This document shows positions 16,804-25,673 of a DNA stretch of 64,000 bases, in pieces. The translations under genes and the position numbers were made by a program. The stretch comes from CAVWXT01 sp963759115 (GTDB taxonomy: Bacteria > Planctomycetota > Planctomycetia > Pirellulales > Thermoguttaceae): the NCBI GenBank assembly GCA_963759115.1, contig CAVWXT010000005.1:1612001-1676000 (forward strand), written 5' to 3'. The notes under the pieces are model-generated. The model worked only from the letters and a program-made list of their open reading frames with translations, was not told where the DNA came from and ran no database searches. Position 1 is the first letter of the stretch. Every line of letters starts with the position of its first letter.

Positions 16804-18682
16804 TGCGACAGATCTGATGAGCGGCCTTGCACGAATGGCGACGATCGCCGGCCTGGCACTTGCCGCCATGACGCCGCGTGCGGAAGGCGCAGAACGGTTC
16901 TCGGCGGTCTTGTTTGACGGCTCCCTCGTTACGGCAGCGAGGTTCGAGAACGACGGCTGGTGGTCCGACAACGCGAGGCTAAGGGGCCGTCTCATCTTTG
17001 GGACCGACAATCCCCTGCGGATGCTTCACGACACCACGCGAAGCCTGTCTCGGAAGGCGGCCCGCGTCGTCATGGCCAACGGCGACGTGCTCCCCGGCGA
17101 AGTCGCGGCGTTTCTGCCGCCGTCGCCCGAGGAGAACTTGCCGGCCCGCTTGTTGGTTTCGCTGGCCCCGCCGCTGGTGACGGCCGATCCGCGCGGACTG
17201 GCAGTCCGGGCCGATCGCGTGCTCGGTCTGACCTCCACTGCGGATGATAGTCTGAGCAGCGAACCGGGGACCTTGCGGCCGGCCCATCGCGGCAACGTGC
17301 TCGCGTCCGCCGTCCGTTGGACCGACGTGGGCGTGAAGGCGCTGACGCCGGACGGGGTCGTAACCGTTCCGTTTCGCGAAATTGCACACCTGCACGTTCC
17401 CAAAGTCGACGTGCTGGGGGCCGTGCTCGATGACGGTGTTTACCCGCCGCTGGGACCTGGCGCCGTGGTGGCAAGGCTGGAGACGGCCGATGGGGCCATA
17501 CTGACCTACCATCGCGAAATGACGCTCCTGGCGGCAAGTCGAACGCCTTCGGCGGGCGGCCCCGGCGGCGCGGCTACGAGCTACTTGCACCTTCAGCCGA
17601 GTTGGGCGCTCGAGGCGATTCTGGCGCCGGTCGAATCAATGTGGCGGCAGAGCTTCCGCGCGGCCCGCGAGGTGCCGCTCTCGCTGCTGCCGGCCACGGT
17701 GCTCAAGCAGAAGGCCGGCTTGCACCAATGGCCCTGGCGGCGGAACCAGAACGTCGAGGGCGGCCCCTTGTGGAGCGGGCGTTTCACCGTGGACTTGGGT
17801 GTAGGAACCCATTCCTACTGCGAGATTGCCTTCCAATTGCCGCCCCGCGCCCGCGATTTCACCACGCTGCTGGGCCTCGACCGGTCGGTCGATCGCGGCG
17901 CCTGCGCCGTGTGCAAAATCTACCAGGATCAGGTTGCCGGCAAGCCCCTGTTCACCAGCGGGTTCCTGCGCGGCATGGAGGAGCCGATCCCCGTCGGCCC
18001 GCTGCGGGTGGACGGCGCAAAGCGCCTGGTGTTGGTGACCGAGTTCGGCGACGAAGGCCGTCCGCCGGGGGCCTATCCGCTGGATATGGGCGACCACGTC
18101 GACTGGCTGATGCCGTTTGTCACCTTCGAGGAGAATGCGAACGACCGGCGGGAGTCGCTGAAACGCTTTCTGCCCGGCTGCGAAGCATGGGACGTCGATG
18201 CGGCGGACGTGGGCCGGCTCAGCGTTGGCCTATCTTGGGATACTCTCCGCGAACGCTGGTTGCCGTTGATCCGCACCTTGGACGGGAAGCCGCTCAAGCT
18301 CACTCGCACGGTTTCCGGCGTCTCTGGGGCAAATCAGTTTGTGGAGTTGGTGTTCGCCAATGCCGAGCAATTGCCCCTGCCGAAAGTCGAACTGCGTGCC
18401 GACGGAATCCAGTTAGAGCCTGCCCAAGAAAAGCGGGCGGCCAACTCCAGCGGCAGGGATCAAAGCCTCGCGGAGAGCGATCCTAAGCAAAACCCCACGT
18501 CGTATGAGATCAGGACGGTACGCTGGGATCTTCCGACATTTCGGGAGCAGACGGTGCAACTGGCGTTGACCATCTCGTTCGACAAGAATCCGTTGGGCTT
18601 GCGATGGCACGGGTTGACGGTGAAGTCGGCAACCGGGACTCGGTCGTCCGACAGTCAATCCATCCCACCAGACGGTCGCTGA
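16790..18682 (+). CDS. Secreted NPCBM-type (novel putative carbohydrate-binding module) protein
   Basis: 630 residues from the ATG at 16790 ('MASRSATDLMSGLARMATIA'), which overlaps the stop of the EEP gene by 14 bases. A hydrophobic signal segment leads to an 'A-E-G-A-E' cleavage region. The N-terminal half repeats small beta units ('FSAVLFDGSLVTAARF', 'VVMANGDVLPGEVAAF', 'VKALTPDGVVTVPFREIAHL'). The region about 310-440 resembles an NPCBM/NEW2 module: 'RFTVDLGVGTHSYCEIAFQL', 'FTTLLGLDRSVDRGACAVCK' and 'RLVLVTEFGDEGRP'. NPCBM modules bind carbohydrate or decorate glycosidases in planctomycetes; no catalytic residues are seen. Export and coupling to a membrane EEP protein suggest a shared envelope role. 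Confidence 0.7.
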   Translation: MASRSATDLMSGLARMATIAGLALAAMTPRAEGAERFSAVLFDGSLVTAARFENDGWWSDNARLRGRLIFGTDNPLRMLHDTTRSLSRKAARVVMANGDVLPGEVAAFLPPSPEENLPARLLVSLAPPLVTADPRGLAVRADRVLGLTSTADDSLSSEPGTLRPAHRGNVLASAVRWTDVGVKALTPDGVVTVPFREIAHLHVPKVDVLGAVLDDGVYPPLGPGAVVARLETADGAILTYHREMTLLAASRTPSAGGPGGAATSYLHLQPSWALEAILAPVESMWRQSFRAAREVPLSLLPATVLKQKAGLHQWPWRRNQNVEGGPLWSGRFTVDLGVGTHSYCEIAFQLPPRARDFTTLLGLDRSVDRGACAVCKIYQDQVAGKPLFTSGFLRGMEEPIPVGPLRVDGAKRLVLVTEFGDEGRPPGAYPLDMGDHVDWLMPFVTFEENANDRRESLKRFLPGCEAWDVDAADVGRLSVGLSWDTLRERWLPLIRTLDGKPLKLTRTVSGVSGANQFVELVFANAEQLPLPKVELRADGIQLEPAQEKRAANSSGRDQSLAESDPKQNPTSYEIRTVRWDLPTFREQTVQLALTISFDKNPLGLRWHGLTVKSATGTRSSDSQSIPPDGR

Positions 18683-18919
18683 CATCCCGCATGGCAAGCG
18701 TCGGGAGGTGCCTGTCCCCATTTCAACATGTTGGGGTGGCAGTTGTCGATGTAGGTAATCTGAGCGCGGTTCACGCCTAATCGCGTTTTGTCAGATTTTC
18801 CCAGAATATACAGGAACATCGGGCGTTTCTCCCTCTTAGGGTAATCGGATGGAAATTGACACAACAAACGCTATGCTATCCTCTCTGTTCACTTCACTTG
18901 ACCCGCGTTTGTCTCTTCT

Positions 18920-19579
18920 TTAGTGCCCCACTTCATAACCATACGGCAATACTTCGAGCGAAACAATGGTCGGTGGGGCGTCTGTGAAGAACGTAATGTC
19001 AAGGTAGCCTGCGGGGCCGAGAGTTTTCGTCAAGCATACCAATCCGTGTTTGTCGGCGTCCGATGCGCTCGCTTTGCAGTTGTCAGGAAACTGCGAAAAT
19101 CCATGCACATGGACTTCGGCTTCGAGAAACGGACGGGCGAATGTGATTTTCACCATGACGTTTCCAATCGCAGCATATGGCGGCGAACAAAAGGTGTAGA
19201 GAGTCTTATAACGCCCCTTCTTTTGATCATCTCCTGTTGTCTCTTCTGTTTTACTATCGTCTTTGTGAAAAATCAGTTTAGGATGTATCAGAGAATCATC
19301 TATCTTACTGAGTTTCTCGCCTTGCGTTTTGATGTCTGTTTTCAGAACGTTCGCCTGTGCCTTTATGTCGGTAATCTGCGTCCCTGTTCCTCTCCCGTCA
19401 GTTAGCGCGACTTCGGCGAGATACCAAGCCCGCATCGCAATAGCCAGACTTACTATTCCGATGACTAGGCCAAGGGCTGTATACTTGCTTGGTAGCGACC
19501 ATCCGCCATATTGCTTCTTGCCAGGTATCAGGTGCCACAACCCGACCACCAGCCGCCGAAGATAGGTCAGTATGCGCAT
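18920..19579 (-). CDS. Single-pass membrane protein of unknown function
   Basis: 219 residues from the ATG at 19579 ('MRILTYLRRLVVGLWHLIPG'). One transmembrane helix ('YTALGLVIGIVSLAIAMRAW') is followed by a coiled coil ('TQITDIKAQANVLKTDIKTQ') and a beta-rich C-terminal domain ('VMVKITFARPFLEAEVHVHG', 'YLDITFFTDAPPTIVSLEVL'). The frame is open upstream to 19816, but that part is basic and lacks ribosome-site support. It resembles small anchored proteins in phage-like or defence contexts only in layout; I do not recognise the family. Slightly lower GC than its neighbours hints at acquisition. Confidence 0.55.
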   Translation of the reverse strand: MRILTYLRRLVVGLWHLIPGKKQYGGWSLPSKYTALGLVIGIVSLAIAMRAWYLAEVALTDGRGTGTQITDIKAQANVLKTDIKTQGEKLSKIDDSLIHPKLIFHKDDSKTEETTGDDQKKGRYKTLYTFCSPPYAAIGNVMVKITFARPFLEAEVHVHGFSQFPDNCKASASDADKHGLVCLTKTLGPAGYLDITFFTDAPPTIVSLEVLPYGYEVGH

Positions 19580-19908
19580 CAGCCAGTCACCCCGCCACAA
19601 CAGAAACGAGGCCCCCACATTCATACCAGTTTCATCGGGCCGCACAATGCCCCAGCAGTAGGCCATAATTCCACCCGCCCGCGACACGACTGCGGCAACG
19701 TCAATCCGTATCGCCGTCGCCATCGGCTGCCCGTTTCCGGGCGTCATTCCCCTTTTTCGGACGGGGCTCCGGGCTGGAAAATCCGCGCCGAACGGTGACT
19801 TTCGCTCGGAATCCAAGCATTGCGCAAGTCTGGTAAGTTATGATTGTTATGATCGTGTGGTGCGGAAGCAACGTACGCCCCCCCGGAATGCGCTGAAGGA
19901 GACCTCGC

Positions 19909-22637
19909 GTGGCCGAGAATGGCGGAATCCCCGAGCAGACGATGGTCGTCCTCCTGGCCGCCGGCAAAGGCACCCGGATGGGCCGCAGCGACCTGGTCAA
20001 GGTCTGCTTCGAGATCGATTCGGTCCCGGCCATCAATCGCCAGATCGCCGTCTTCAAGCGGCAGCGGTTCAGCCGCTTTCTGGTGGTCGTCGGCGCGCGG
20101 GCCGACCAGGTGCTGGAGACCGTCAGCAAGGAACATTCCGGCGTCCTCTACGTCCACCAGGAGCCGCAACTGGGCACCGGACACGCCGCCAAGATCGCCG
20201 CCGAGGCCCTGCAGGCGATCGGCTATCAGGGCTACGTGCTGGTGACGATGGGCGACAAGTACTGGAAGAGCGACGCCCTGGAAGCCCTGGTCGAGCGGCT
20301 ACGTGAAGCAGCGGGCCGACATGGCCTTGCTGACCATTCCCAAGACCAAGTACACCGAAGCCTCGGCCGGCCGGGTGTTCGTCGACGAGGACGGCCAGGC
20401 GCTGGACATCATCGAACAGGTCGATCTGGCCCGGCAGATGATCGCCGACGAACTGCGCGCCATGCTGGCCAAGGCGAAGACCGTGACCGGCGGCGACGTG
20501 CTGGCCGTCGTCGAGCGGCACATCCCCCGGCCGGAGAAGCAGGCAGTGGCCGTCGCCGAACTGCTGGCCCTGGCCAAGTCGCGACGAGGCCGATCGAACG
20601 GGCGAAGCTGGAGAAGGTCCTCCAGGCCGACAAGTACAACCTGGAGATCGGCGGAAAGCGATACCCGGGCCAGCAGATCGACCGGCTCTCCGCCGGCGTG
20701 AATCCCAGCCTGTACCTGATGCGGGCCGACGGTCTTCTACCAGGGCGTCGGCATGATCCGCAACGACAACGCCCAGGGCGAATACTACATCACCGACATG
20801 GTGCGGCTGTTGTCCGGCGTCCGCGACGCCCAGGGCGAGCCCCGCTATCGCGTCCGCGCCGTGCCGGTCGACCATCCCGAGTGGGTGCAGGGCTTCAATT
20901 CGCCCGACGAACTGCTGGCGATTCAGGACTACGTGCGGCAGCAAGCGGCTCGCAGCGGCCGGAGACGGCCGAAGTCGTCCAGCCGGCCGCAACTCAAGCC
21001 CACCCAGTACGCCACCGTCCGCCAATGGCTGGCCAAGATCGAGGCCGGCCGGCCGGCCCTGAAGCGCTGGCTGCGCAAAGATCTACGGCCAGCACGAGGA
21101 CCTGCACCAGCAGAAGTGCAAGGACCTCGCGCGGCGTGCTGGAGTGTTACGGAAAACGCTTCGGCATGGACGAGAAGGTGTGCATCGTCCGGGCGCCGGG
21201 CCGGGTCAACCTGATGGGCCGCCACGTCGATCACCGCGGCGGAATGACCAATTTCCTGGCCATCGACCGCGAGACCATGGCCGTGGTCGGCCTGCGCGAG
21301 CGACGACGAAGTCGTGGCCGTCAACACCCAGCCGGGCAAGTACAAGCCCGTCCACTTCAAGATCTCCGAACTCATGGGCCGGATGGGCTGGAGCGACTGG
21401 CTCGACTTCGTCAACAGCGACTGGGTGCGGAACATCGTCTACGTCTCCGCCGGCCACTGGGGCAACTACATCAAGGCCGCCATGCTGCGGCTCCAGCACC
21501 GCTATCAGGACGTGCGCGTGCGCGGCCTCAACATGGCCCTGTGCGGGCAACATCCCCATGGCCGCCGGACTGAGCAGCAGCTCGACCATCGTGGTGGCCA
21601 CGCTGCAGTCGGCCATCGCGCTGAACAACTTCGACCTGACCAGCCAGCAGTTCATCGACCTCTGCGGCGAGGGGGAATGGTTCGTCGGCTCGCGGGGCGG
21701 GGCCGGCGATCACGCGGCCATCTACCTCGGCCAGCGGGCGAAGATCGCCCAGGTCGGCTATCTGCCCTTCCGCGTCGAGAAGATGATCGACGCCCCGGCC
21801 GACTACCAGGTGGTGATCGCCAACAGCCACGTCAAGGCGGCCAAGAGCGCATCGGCCCGCGACGAGTTCAATTCCCGCATCGCCGGCTACAACCTGGGCC
21901 TGGCCCTGCTCAAGCAGCGCTGCCCCGAGATCGCCGGCACGGTCGAGCACCTCCGCGACATCGATCCGGCCAAGCTGGGCTATCCCACCAGCGACGTCTA
22001 CCGCTGGCTGCTGCGGGTGCCCGAGACCATGACGCGCAACGATTTCCGCACCATGCTCTCCAAGGAGCACCAGCGAGCTGATGGAGAGCAACTTCGCCAC
22101 GCACGCCGAGCCGGCGCCGTATCATCCCCGCGGCGTGCTGCTGTACGGCATCGCCGAAATCCTCCGCAGCCGGATGTGCGTCGATCTGCTGGAGGCCGGG
22201 CGGGTCGAGGAGTTCGGCCGCCTGATGAAGATCAGCCACGACGGCGACCGCGTCAGCCGGCCGGGCCCCGACGGCAGCTACCAGCGCATCGCCGACGAGT
22301 GCGGCGACGAATACCTGCAGCGGCTCGATGGCCGACCTGGGCAGCGAGAACCCGCAACGCGTGCTGCGGGCGCAGCTGTTCATGCAGCCCGGCGCCTATG
22401 CGTGCAGCACGCCGGAGATCGACCAGATGGTCGACATCGCCTCGGCGGTGCCGGGCGTGGCCGGCGCGCAGATCGCCGGGGCCGGCCTGGGCGGCTGCAT
22501 CATGGTCTTGGCGCGCCACGACAGCGTCGCGGCGGTGCGCAAGGCATTGGCCGTCCAGCTATTATCGCCCCCGCGGCTTGGAGCCGGCCGCCATCCCTTG
22601 CGTGGCCGTCGAGGGCGCCGGACTGGCGGAGTTTTGA
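19909..22637 (+). CDS. Nucleotidyltransferase-galactokinase (GHMP) fusion with about ten frame breaks
   Basis: Joined across frames this is one protein of about 910 residues. The N-terminus is a sugar-1-phosphate nucleotidyltransferase: 'MVVLLAAGKGTRMGRSDLVK', 'EPQLGTGHAAKIAAEAL', 'LVTMGDKYW' and 'GEYYITDMVRLL'. After about residue 400 comes a GHMP kinase with the galactokinase signature 'GRVNLMGRHVDHRGG', motif 2 'PMAAGLSSSSTIVVATLQSA' and motif 3 'GAGLGGCIMVLARHD'. This domain order resembles FKP-type salvage enzymes that phosphorylate a sugar at C1 and then activate it to a nucleotide sugar; the substrate could be galactose or an N-acetyl sugar. Breaks lie near 20300, 20585, 20733, 21084, 21135, 21302, 21548, 22075, 22327 and 22562. 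Most read as GGG or CCC shortened to G or C. Homology is high on both sides of every break, which favours sequence error over decay. Confidence 0.75.
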
Positions 22638-22660
22638 CGGGGAAATGGCAACCGTTCACA

Positions 22661-22742
22661 GGGGACTGTCCCAATTTTCGCGGCGCTTCTGGACATTGCA
22701 CCGCCAAGTTGTCTTGTCGCCGCGAAAATGGGACTGTCCCCC
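22661..22742. repeat. MITE-B, 82-bp palindromic element
   Basis: Left arm 'ggggactgtcccaattttcg' then 'cggcg'; right arm is the near-perfect complement ending 'cgcgaaaatgggactgtccc' then 'cc'. Ends resemble those of the MITE-A family (ggggac/gtcccc). It sits just after the stop of the galactokinase fusion. Confidence 0.8.
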
Positions 22743-22769
22743 TTCGCCGCCTCGGCTGGAGGACGACGA

Positions 22770-22916
22770 TCACGTTGGCGTGCTGGGCGTCGTCGTTGAG
22801 CCAGGCGACGGACTTGAAGCAGCCGTCAACTTGTGTGCCAGCGTCTTCTCGACGTTGCGTTTCCGTCGTCTCTCTCTCCTCCGCCGATCATCTCTGGATT
22901 TGCTATGTCCCGACAT
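22770..22916 (-). CDS. Small basic protein, possibly frameshifted
   Basis: An ATG at 22916 is preceded by 'AGGAGGTGACCC', a very strong ribosome-binding site. It opens a 48-codon frame, 'MSGHSKSRDDRRRRERRRKR', then 'NVEKTLAHKLT'. From there another frame reads more protein-like ('VDGCFKSVAWLNDDAQHANV', 'IVVLQP'), so the gene may be longer with a frame break. Highly basic N-terminus, no known motif. It lies between two MITEs. Kept because of the ribosome site, at low confidence. Confidence 0.35.
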   Translation of the reverse strand: MSGHSKSRDDRRRRERRRKRNVEKTLAHKLTAASSPSPGSTTTPSTPT

Positions 22917-22952
22917 GGGTCACCTCCTGATTGTCTTCCTTTGCGGATTGGC

Positions 22953-23027
22953 GGGGACTGGTCCATTTTTCGGCGAGAAGGCACATTTTTCGGGTAAACG
23001 GTTGGCCGAAAAGATGGACCTGTCCCC
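22953..23027. repeat. MITE-A copy 2 (75 bp)
   Basis: Ends 'ggggactggtccatttttcg' and 'gccgaaaagatggacctgtc' then 'ccc'. Same length as copy 1 at 12637-12711. Intergenic, downstream (minus-strand sense) of the lysine-rich protein gene. Confidence 0.85.
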
Positions 23028-23041
23028 TTCCGGCAGGCTCA

Positions 23042-23335
23042 TCAGTCGCCGAAGAGCAGCATGGCGACTTCCTGGGCCTGCGGCGGCGCCAGGGAGACGC
23101 CGTGCTGTTTGAAGACTCTCCGCACGGCTTGGGAAACCGCCGCCGTCACCGCCTCCTCCAACTCCCGGCACAACTCATCCGAAGAATGGGCCAGTTCCAC
23201 CGCCCTTGTCTCGGCCGGATCAAGCTCGATCTCAATTCGTTCAACCTTCTTGGCGGGGACCTTCTTCTTGGCCGCCTTGGTCCCGGTTGTCTTCTTCGTC
23301 GCCGTCGCCTTCGTCCTTGCAGTCTTCTTCGCCAT
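23042..23335 (-). CDS. Lysine-rich protein with AlgP/histone-like tail and conserved C-terminal domain
   Basis: 97 residues from the ATG at 23335 ('MAKKTARTKATATKKTTGTK'). Residues 1-32 are Lys/Ala/Thr repeats ('AAKKKVPAKK') like those of bacterial histone H1-like proteins, suggesting nucleic-acid binding. Residues 33-97 form an acidic helical domain ('ERIEIELDPAETRAVELAHS', 'RVFKQHGVSLAPPQAQEVAM'). Upstream in-frame sequence to 23449 is not needed. The likely role is nucleoid or RNA association; inference only. Confidence 0.65.
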   Translation of the reverse strand: MAKKTARTKATATKKTTGTKAAKKKVPAKKVERIEIELDPAETRAVELAHSSDELCRELEEAVTAAVSQAVRRVFKQHGVSLAPPQAQEVAMLLFGD

Positions 23336-23455
23336 GATTGCCTCGGGTGCCGGGGATGCTAATGGGCCCAGTATAGCTTCCCAATCGAAGGCGTCAACGG
23401 CTGGGCGCGAGCAGCGAGCCGGTTCGGGCGTGGCAACATTTCTTGGCATCGCTCA

Positions 23456-23650
23456 GTTCGCCCCAAAGGGGCCTGGTTCACCCAGCCCACGGGCAACGCC
23501 CTGGGGAAACTCGCCCAATCAAATCCGTGTTGTCGGCCCAACGGGCCAAGTCGAGTGATTGGCCCGTTGGGCCGTAGGGCAAGATCGCCCCCGTTCCCCA
23601 GAACGTTGCCCGTGGGCTGGGCGAAGGGCAGGGCCTTTGGCCCTCATAAC
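23456..23650. repeat. Nested palindromic repeat C, copy 1
   Basis: Contains three nested inverted pairs: 'ttggcccgttgggcc' with 'ggcccaacgggccaa'; 'cccacgggcaacgccctggg' with a matching 'cgttgcccgtgggctggg'; and 'cccaaaggggcc' with 'gggcctttggccc'. A second copy with the same order and spacing lies at 58311-58510. Intergenic. Confidence 0.75.
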
Positions 23651-23766
23651 CAGTGCAAGAAAATCTTGCCGCACACTCCGGTCGCCGCGTTGCATCTGTT
23701 CGGGGCTGCGCGGTAGAATCCGCCCATCATTCCGCGGTGGGTGGGACAGAGTCGGAGTCGCGTAAC

Positions 23767-24273
23767 ATGGACGCCAGCACGCTTTTGGTCCCGCCGCCGC
23801 GAATTTGGCTGCGGGCGACGATCCTGGCCGCCCTGACGGCGCTCATCATGATGGCCGACCGAATTTCGTTTTCCTGTGTGGCATTTTGCCTGACGATGAC
23901 CGCGCTGCTCGGCACGTTTCCACGAGCGAGGATCGGCGCCAAGACCTTTGAGAAGGAGTGGTTCGTGTGCTTCGTGCCGGTGGGCGTTACGCGGACGCGG
24001 CTGGCCGACGTCGTGCAGATCGAAACCGACCTGGAGTCGCGGATGGGAATGGTGGGCGGCTGCCTCCTCGGGCTGGTGTTCGGATTCATGAACGTGCTGT
24101 TCATCTGGCTCTTGGACTGGCTCATTCCCTGGGCCGGCGGCGACTACAAGCTTTGGTTGCGGACCGAGTCGGACCAGCGGGTGTTGGCATGGCAGGGCAA
24201 TGGCGAAGTCCACTTTCGCCGAAACCTGGAAATCCTCAAGAACGCTTCCGGCCTGCCGGTCACGCGAGGGTGA
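23767..24273 (+). CDS. Small membrane protein of unknown function
   Basis: 168 residues from the ATG at 23767 ('MDASTLLVPPPRIWLRATIL'). Helices are at about 14-50 ('ATILAALTALIMMADRISFS', 'VAFCLTMTALLGTFPRA') and 90-120 ('GCLLGLVFGFMNVLFIWLLD'). The C-terminal cytoplasmic part ends 'VLAWQGNGEVHFRRNLEILK'. It has PH-like strand spacing between helices ('KEWFVCFVPVGVTRTRLADV'), but I do not recognise a family. The longer in-frame start reads through repeat C and is rejected. Confidence 0.6.
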   Translation: MDASTLLVPPPRIWLRATILAALTALIMMADRISFSCVAFCLTMTALLGTFPRARIGAKTFEKEWFVCFVPVGVTRTRLADVVQIETDLESRMGMVGGCLLGLVFGFMNVLFIWLLDWLIPWAGGDYKLWLRTESDQRVLAWQGNGEVHFRRNLEILKNASGLPVTRG

Positions 24274-24280
24274 GCGGCGC

Positions 24281-24376
24281 GGAGGTTGGTCGCGGCGCAT
24301 CCACGACGAACACCGGCCCGTCTACAAGGTCGATGAAAACGCGGAGGTCATTGCGCAGGCACGATACCACCATTGA
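24281..24376 (+). pseudogene. C-terminal remnant of a YoeB/Txe-type toxin
   Basis: A 31-codon open stretch ends at the TGA at 24374: 'GGWSRRIHDEHRPVYKVDEN' then 'AEVIAQARYHH'. This is the well-conserved YoeB C-terminus ('GLWSRRI..EHRLVY......I..CRYHY'), with the catalytic His region. The first ~50 residues and any YefM antitoxin are missing. It marks the left border of the defence segment. Confidence 0.65.
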
Positions 24377-24491
24377 ACCGATGGCCGCATCGCGGAATCA
24401 GAGTGAAACCAGTGATGGCCCCTTTTCTCACTGCTTTTCTCACTCAAGGCGGACCATATGCGCGGTTCAGACCGCAAGGGGAGGGAAACAG

Positions 24492-25550
24492 TTAGCGGTC
24501 CTCAATGCTTCGTGGGGAGTGCGCTAGCCGATCGAGGATGAATCCGGCCACTTCCTGAGGGCCGACGGATCGCGCATCGATGCAGCCATCGATAGAGAAA
24601 AATCCGTCGACCGGGGCATCGTCGAAACGAACGAACATGACTTGGTCATCCTTCTTGGACTTGATGATGTCTCGGATGGCACGCCACTCTAGCCCACACC
24701 ACTGCTTCTTGGCGTACTCTGCGCAAAGGAAGACAACGATCAACTCGCATTGGTTCCGATAGATGTCCTGAAGAAGCGTGTCAAGGTTAGGTCTGGCAAG
24801 TTGACCCTGATAGTCGTGGTCGTAAAAGATCGCATCTGGGTCAACCGTAGCTCGGAGGGCATTCACGACCTCTGCCACGTACGCTCGCCTCTCTCCAGCA
24901 AAGGACATCCCTATCTTGAACTTGATGTCTGCCAGCCTGCGGGTGGAACGATCGATCTTTCCGATGGTATGATCCTCCGCTAAGCGTTCAAGCGCGAGTA
25001 GAGAAAGCGAGAATGGATCGGGTTCAATCTTGTGAGCACGCTCTCGCCCAGGGGTGGTCATGGAAAGGTGGTAGAGAAGGTAGTTGAGCCAAATTGCCAG
25101 CGGATTGTCGTTCGTAACCGCAGTCGGCTTAGCGGAGGGGTGTTCGGTTCGCTCGCTCTGTAGGATCTCGTTTACCACGCGAGACTTGATCGTTCTGGCT
25201 TCTTCCTCGTCGAATAAGCTACCAGCCCGTTGCGCCATTCTGACGAACAAATCGCACGCCTTGCCCTCAATTAAAGCAAAGGACGAAAGCGCCGCACCCC
25301 TGAGCCCCAATTTGAGTTCGCTGTCTTGCAGATTGCCTAGTAGACGGTCAGTGTCCTCATCGCCTCCAATGGGTCCGTAGTACTGCCACAGCATCACCGC
25401 GTGATTGGGCGAAATGAACTTGCGGTCGGAGCTCGCTCCGCTCTGGGTGACGAAGAATGTACTCAGTTGAAGGTCATGGAACTTCGATGCCTCGGCCTCA
25501 AAGAGCTTGACTAGGCGCTCGATTTCGGCGGATTGTTTGGACAAGGACAT
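24492..25550 (-). CDS. TIR-domain protein, probable defence effector
   Basis: 352 residues. The C-terminal ~140 form a TIR domain: 'FKIGMSFAGERRAYVAEVVN', 'DAIFYDHDYQGQLARPNLDT', 'CELIVVFLCAEYAKKQWCGL' and 'EWRAIRDIIKSKK', with the candidate catalytic Glu in 'GLEWRAI'. Bacterial TIR domains typically cleave NAD+ or make cyclic ADP-ribose signals on infection. The N-terminal ~200 residues ('RLVKLFEAEASKFHDLQLST', 'LWQYYGPIGGDEDTDRLLGN') have no motif I know and may be the sensor. Low GC relative to neighbours and adjacency to an HNH-like gene and a methyltransferase-nuclease fusion fit a defence island. It is a single gene rather than a clear Thoeris or CBASS operon. Confidence 0.8.
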   Translation of the reverse strand: MSLSKQSAEIERLVKLFEAEASKFHDLQLSTFFVTQSGASSDRKFISPNHAVMLWQYYGPIGGDEDTDRLLGNLQDSELKLGLRGAALSSFALIEGKACDLFVRMAQRAGSLFDEEEARTIKSRVVNEILQSERTEHPSAKPTAVTNDNPLAIWLNYLLYHLSMTTPGRERAHKIEPDPFSLSLLALERLAEDHTIGKIDRSTRRLADIKFKIGMSFAGERRAYVAEVVNALRATVDPDAIFYDHDYQGQLARPNLDTLLQDIYRNQCELIVVFLCAEYAKKQWCGLEWRAIRDIIKSKKDDQVMFVRFDDAPVDGFFSIDGCIDARSVGPQEVAGFILDRLAHSPRSIEDR

Positions 25551-25673
25551 TGCCTTACCAACTCCATTTGTAGACGTGTAACGACAAGGATTACCGGGCC
25601 GCCGCCGGACGGTTCGCCATTAACTTCGACCGGATCGGCGGCTCCGGTTCACCCGCCAGTTACGCGACATTCA

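Noticed and set aside
18655..18867. 70-codon minus-strand frame ('MFLYILGKSDKTRLG')
   Set aside because: Protein-like in part but no ribosome site, no known family, and its 3' part overlaps the NPCBM gene end.
19909..22637. Programmed +1 frameshifting as the explanation for all breaks
   Set aside because: Ten sites in one gene and the same pattern in unrelated housekeeping genes make homopolymer sequence error far more likely.
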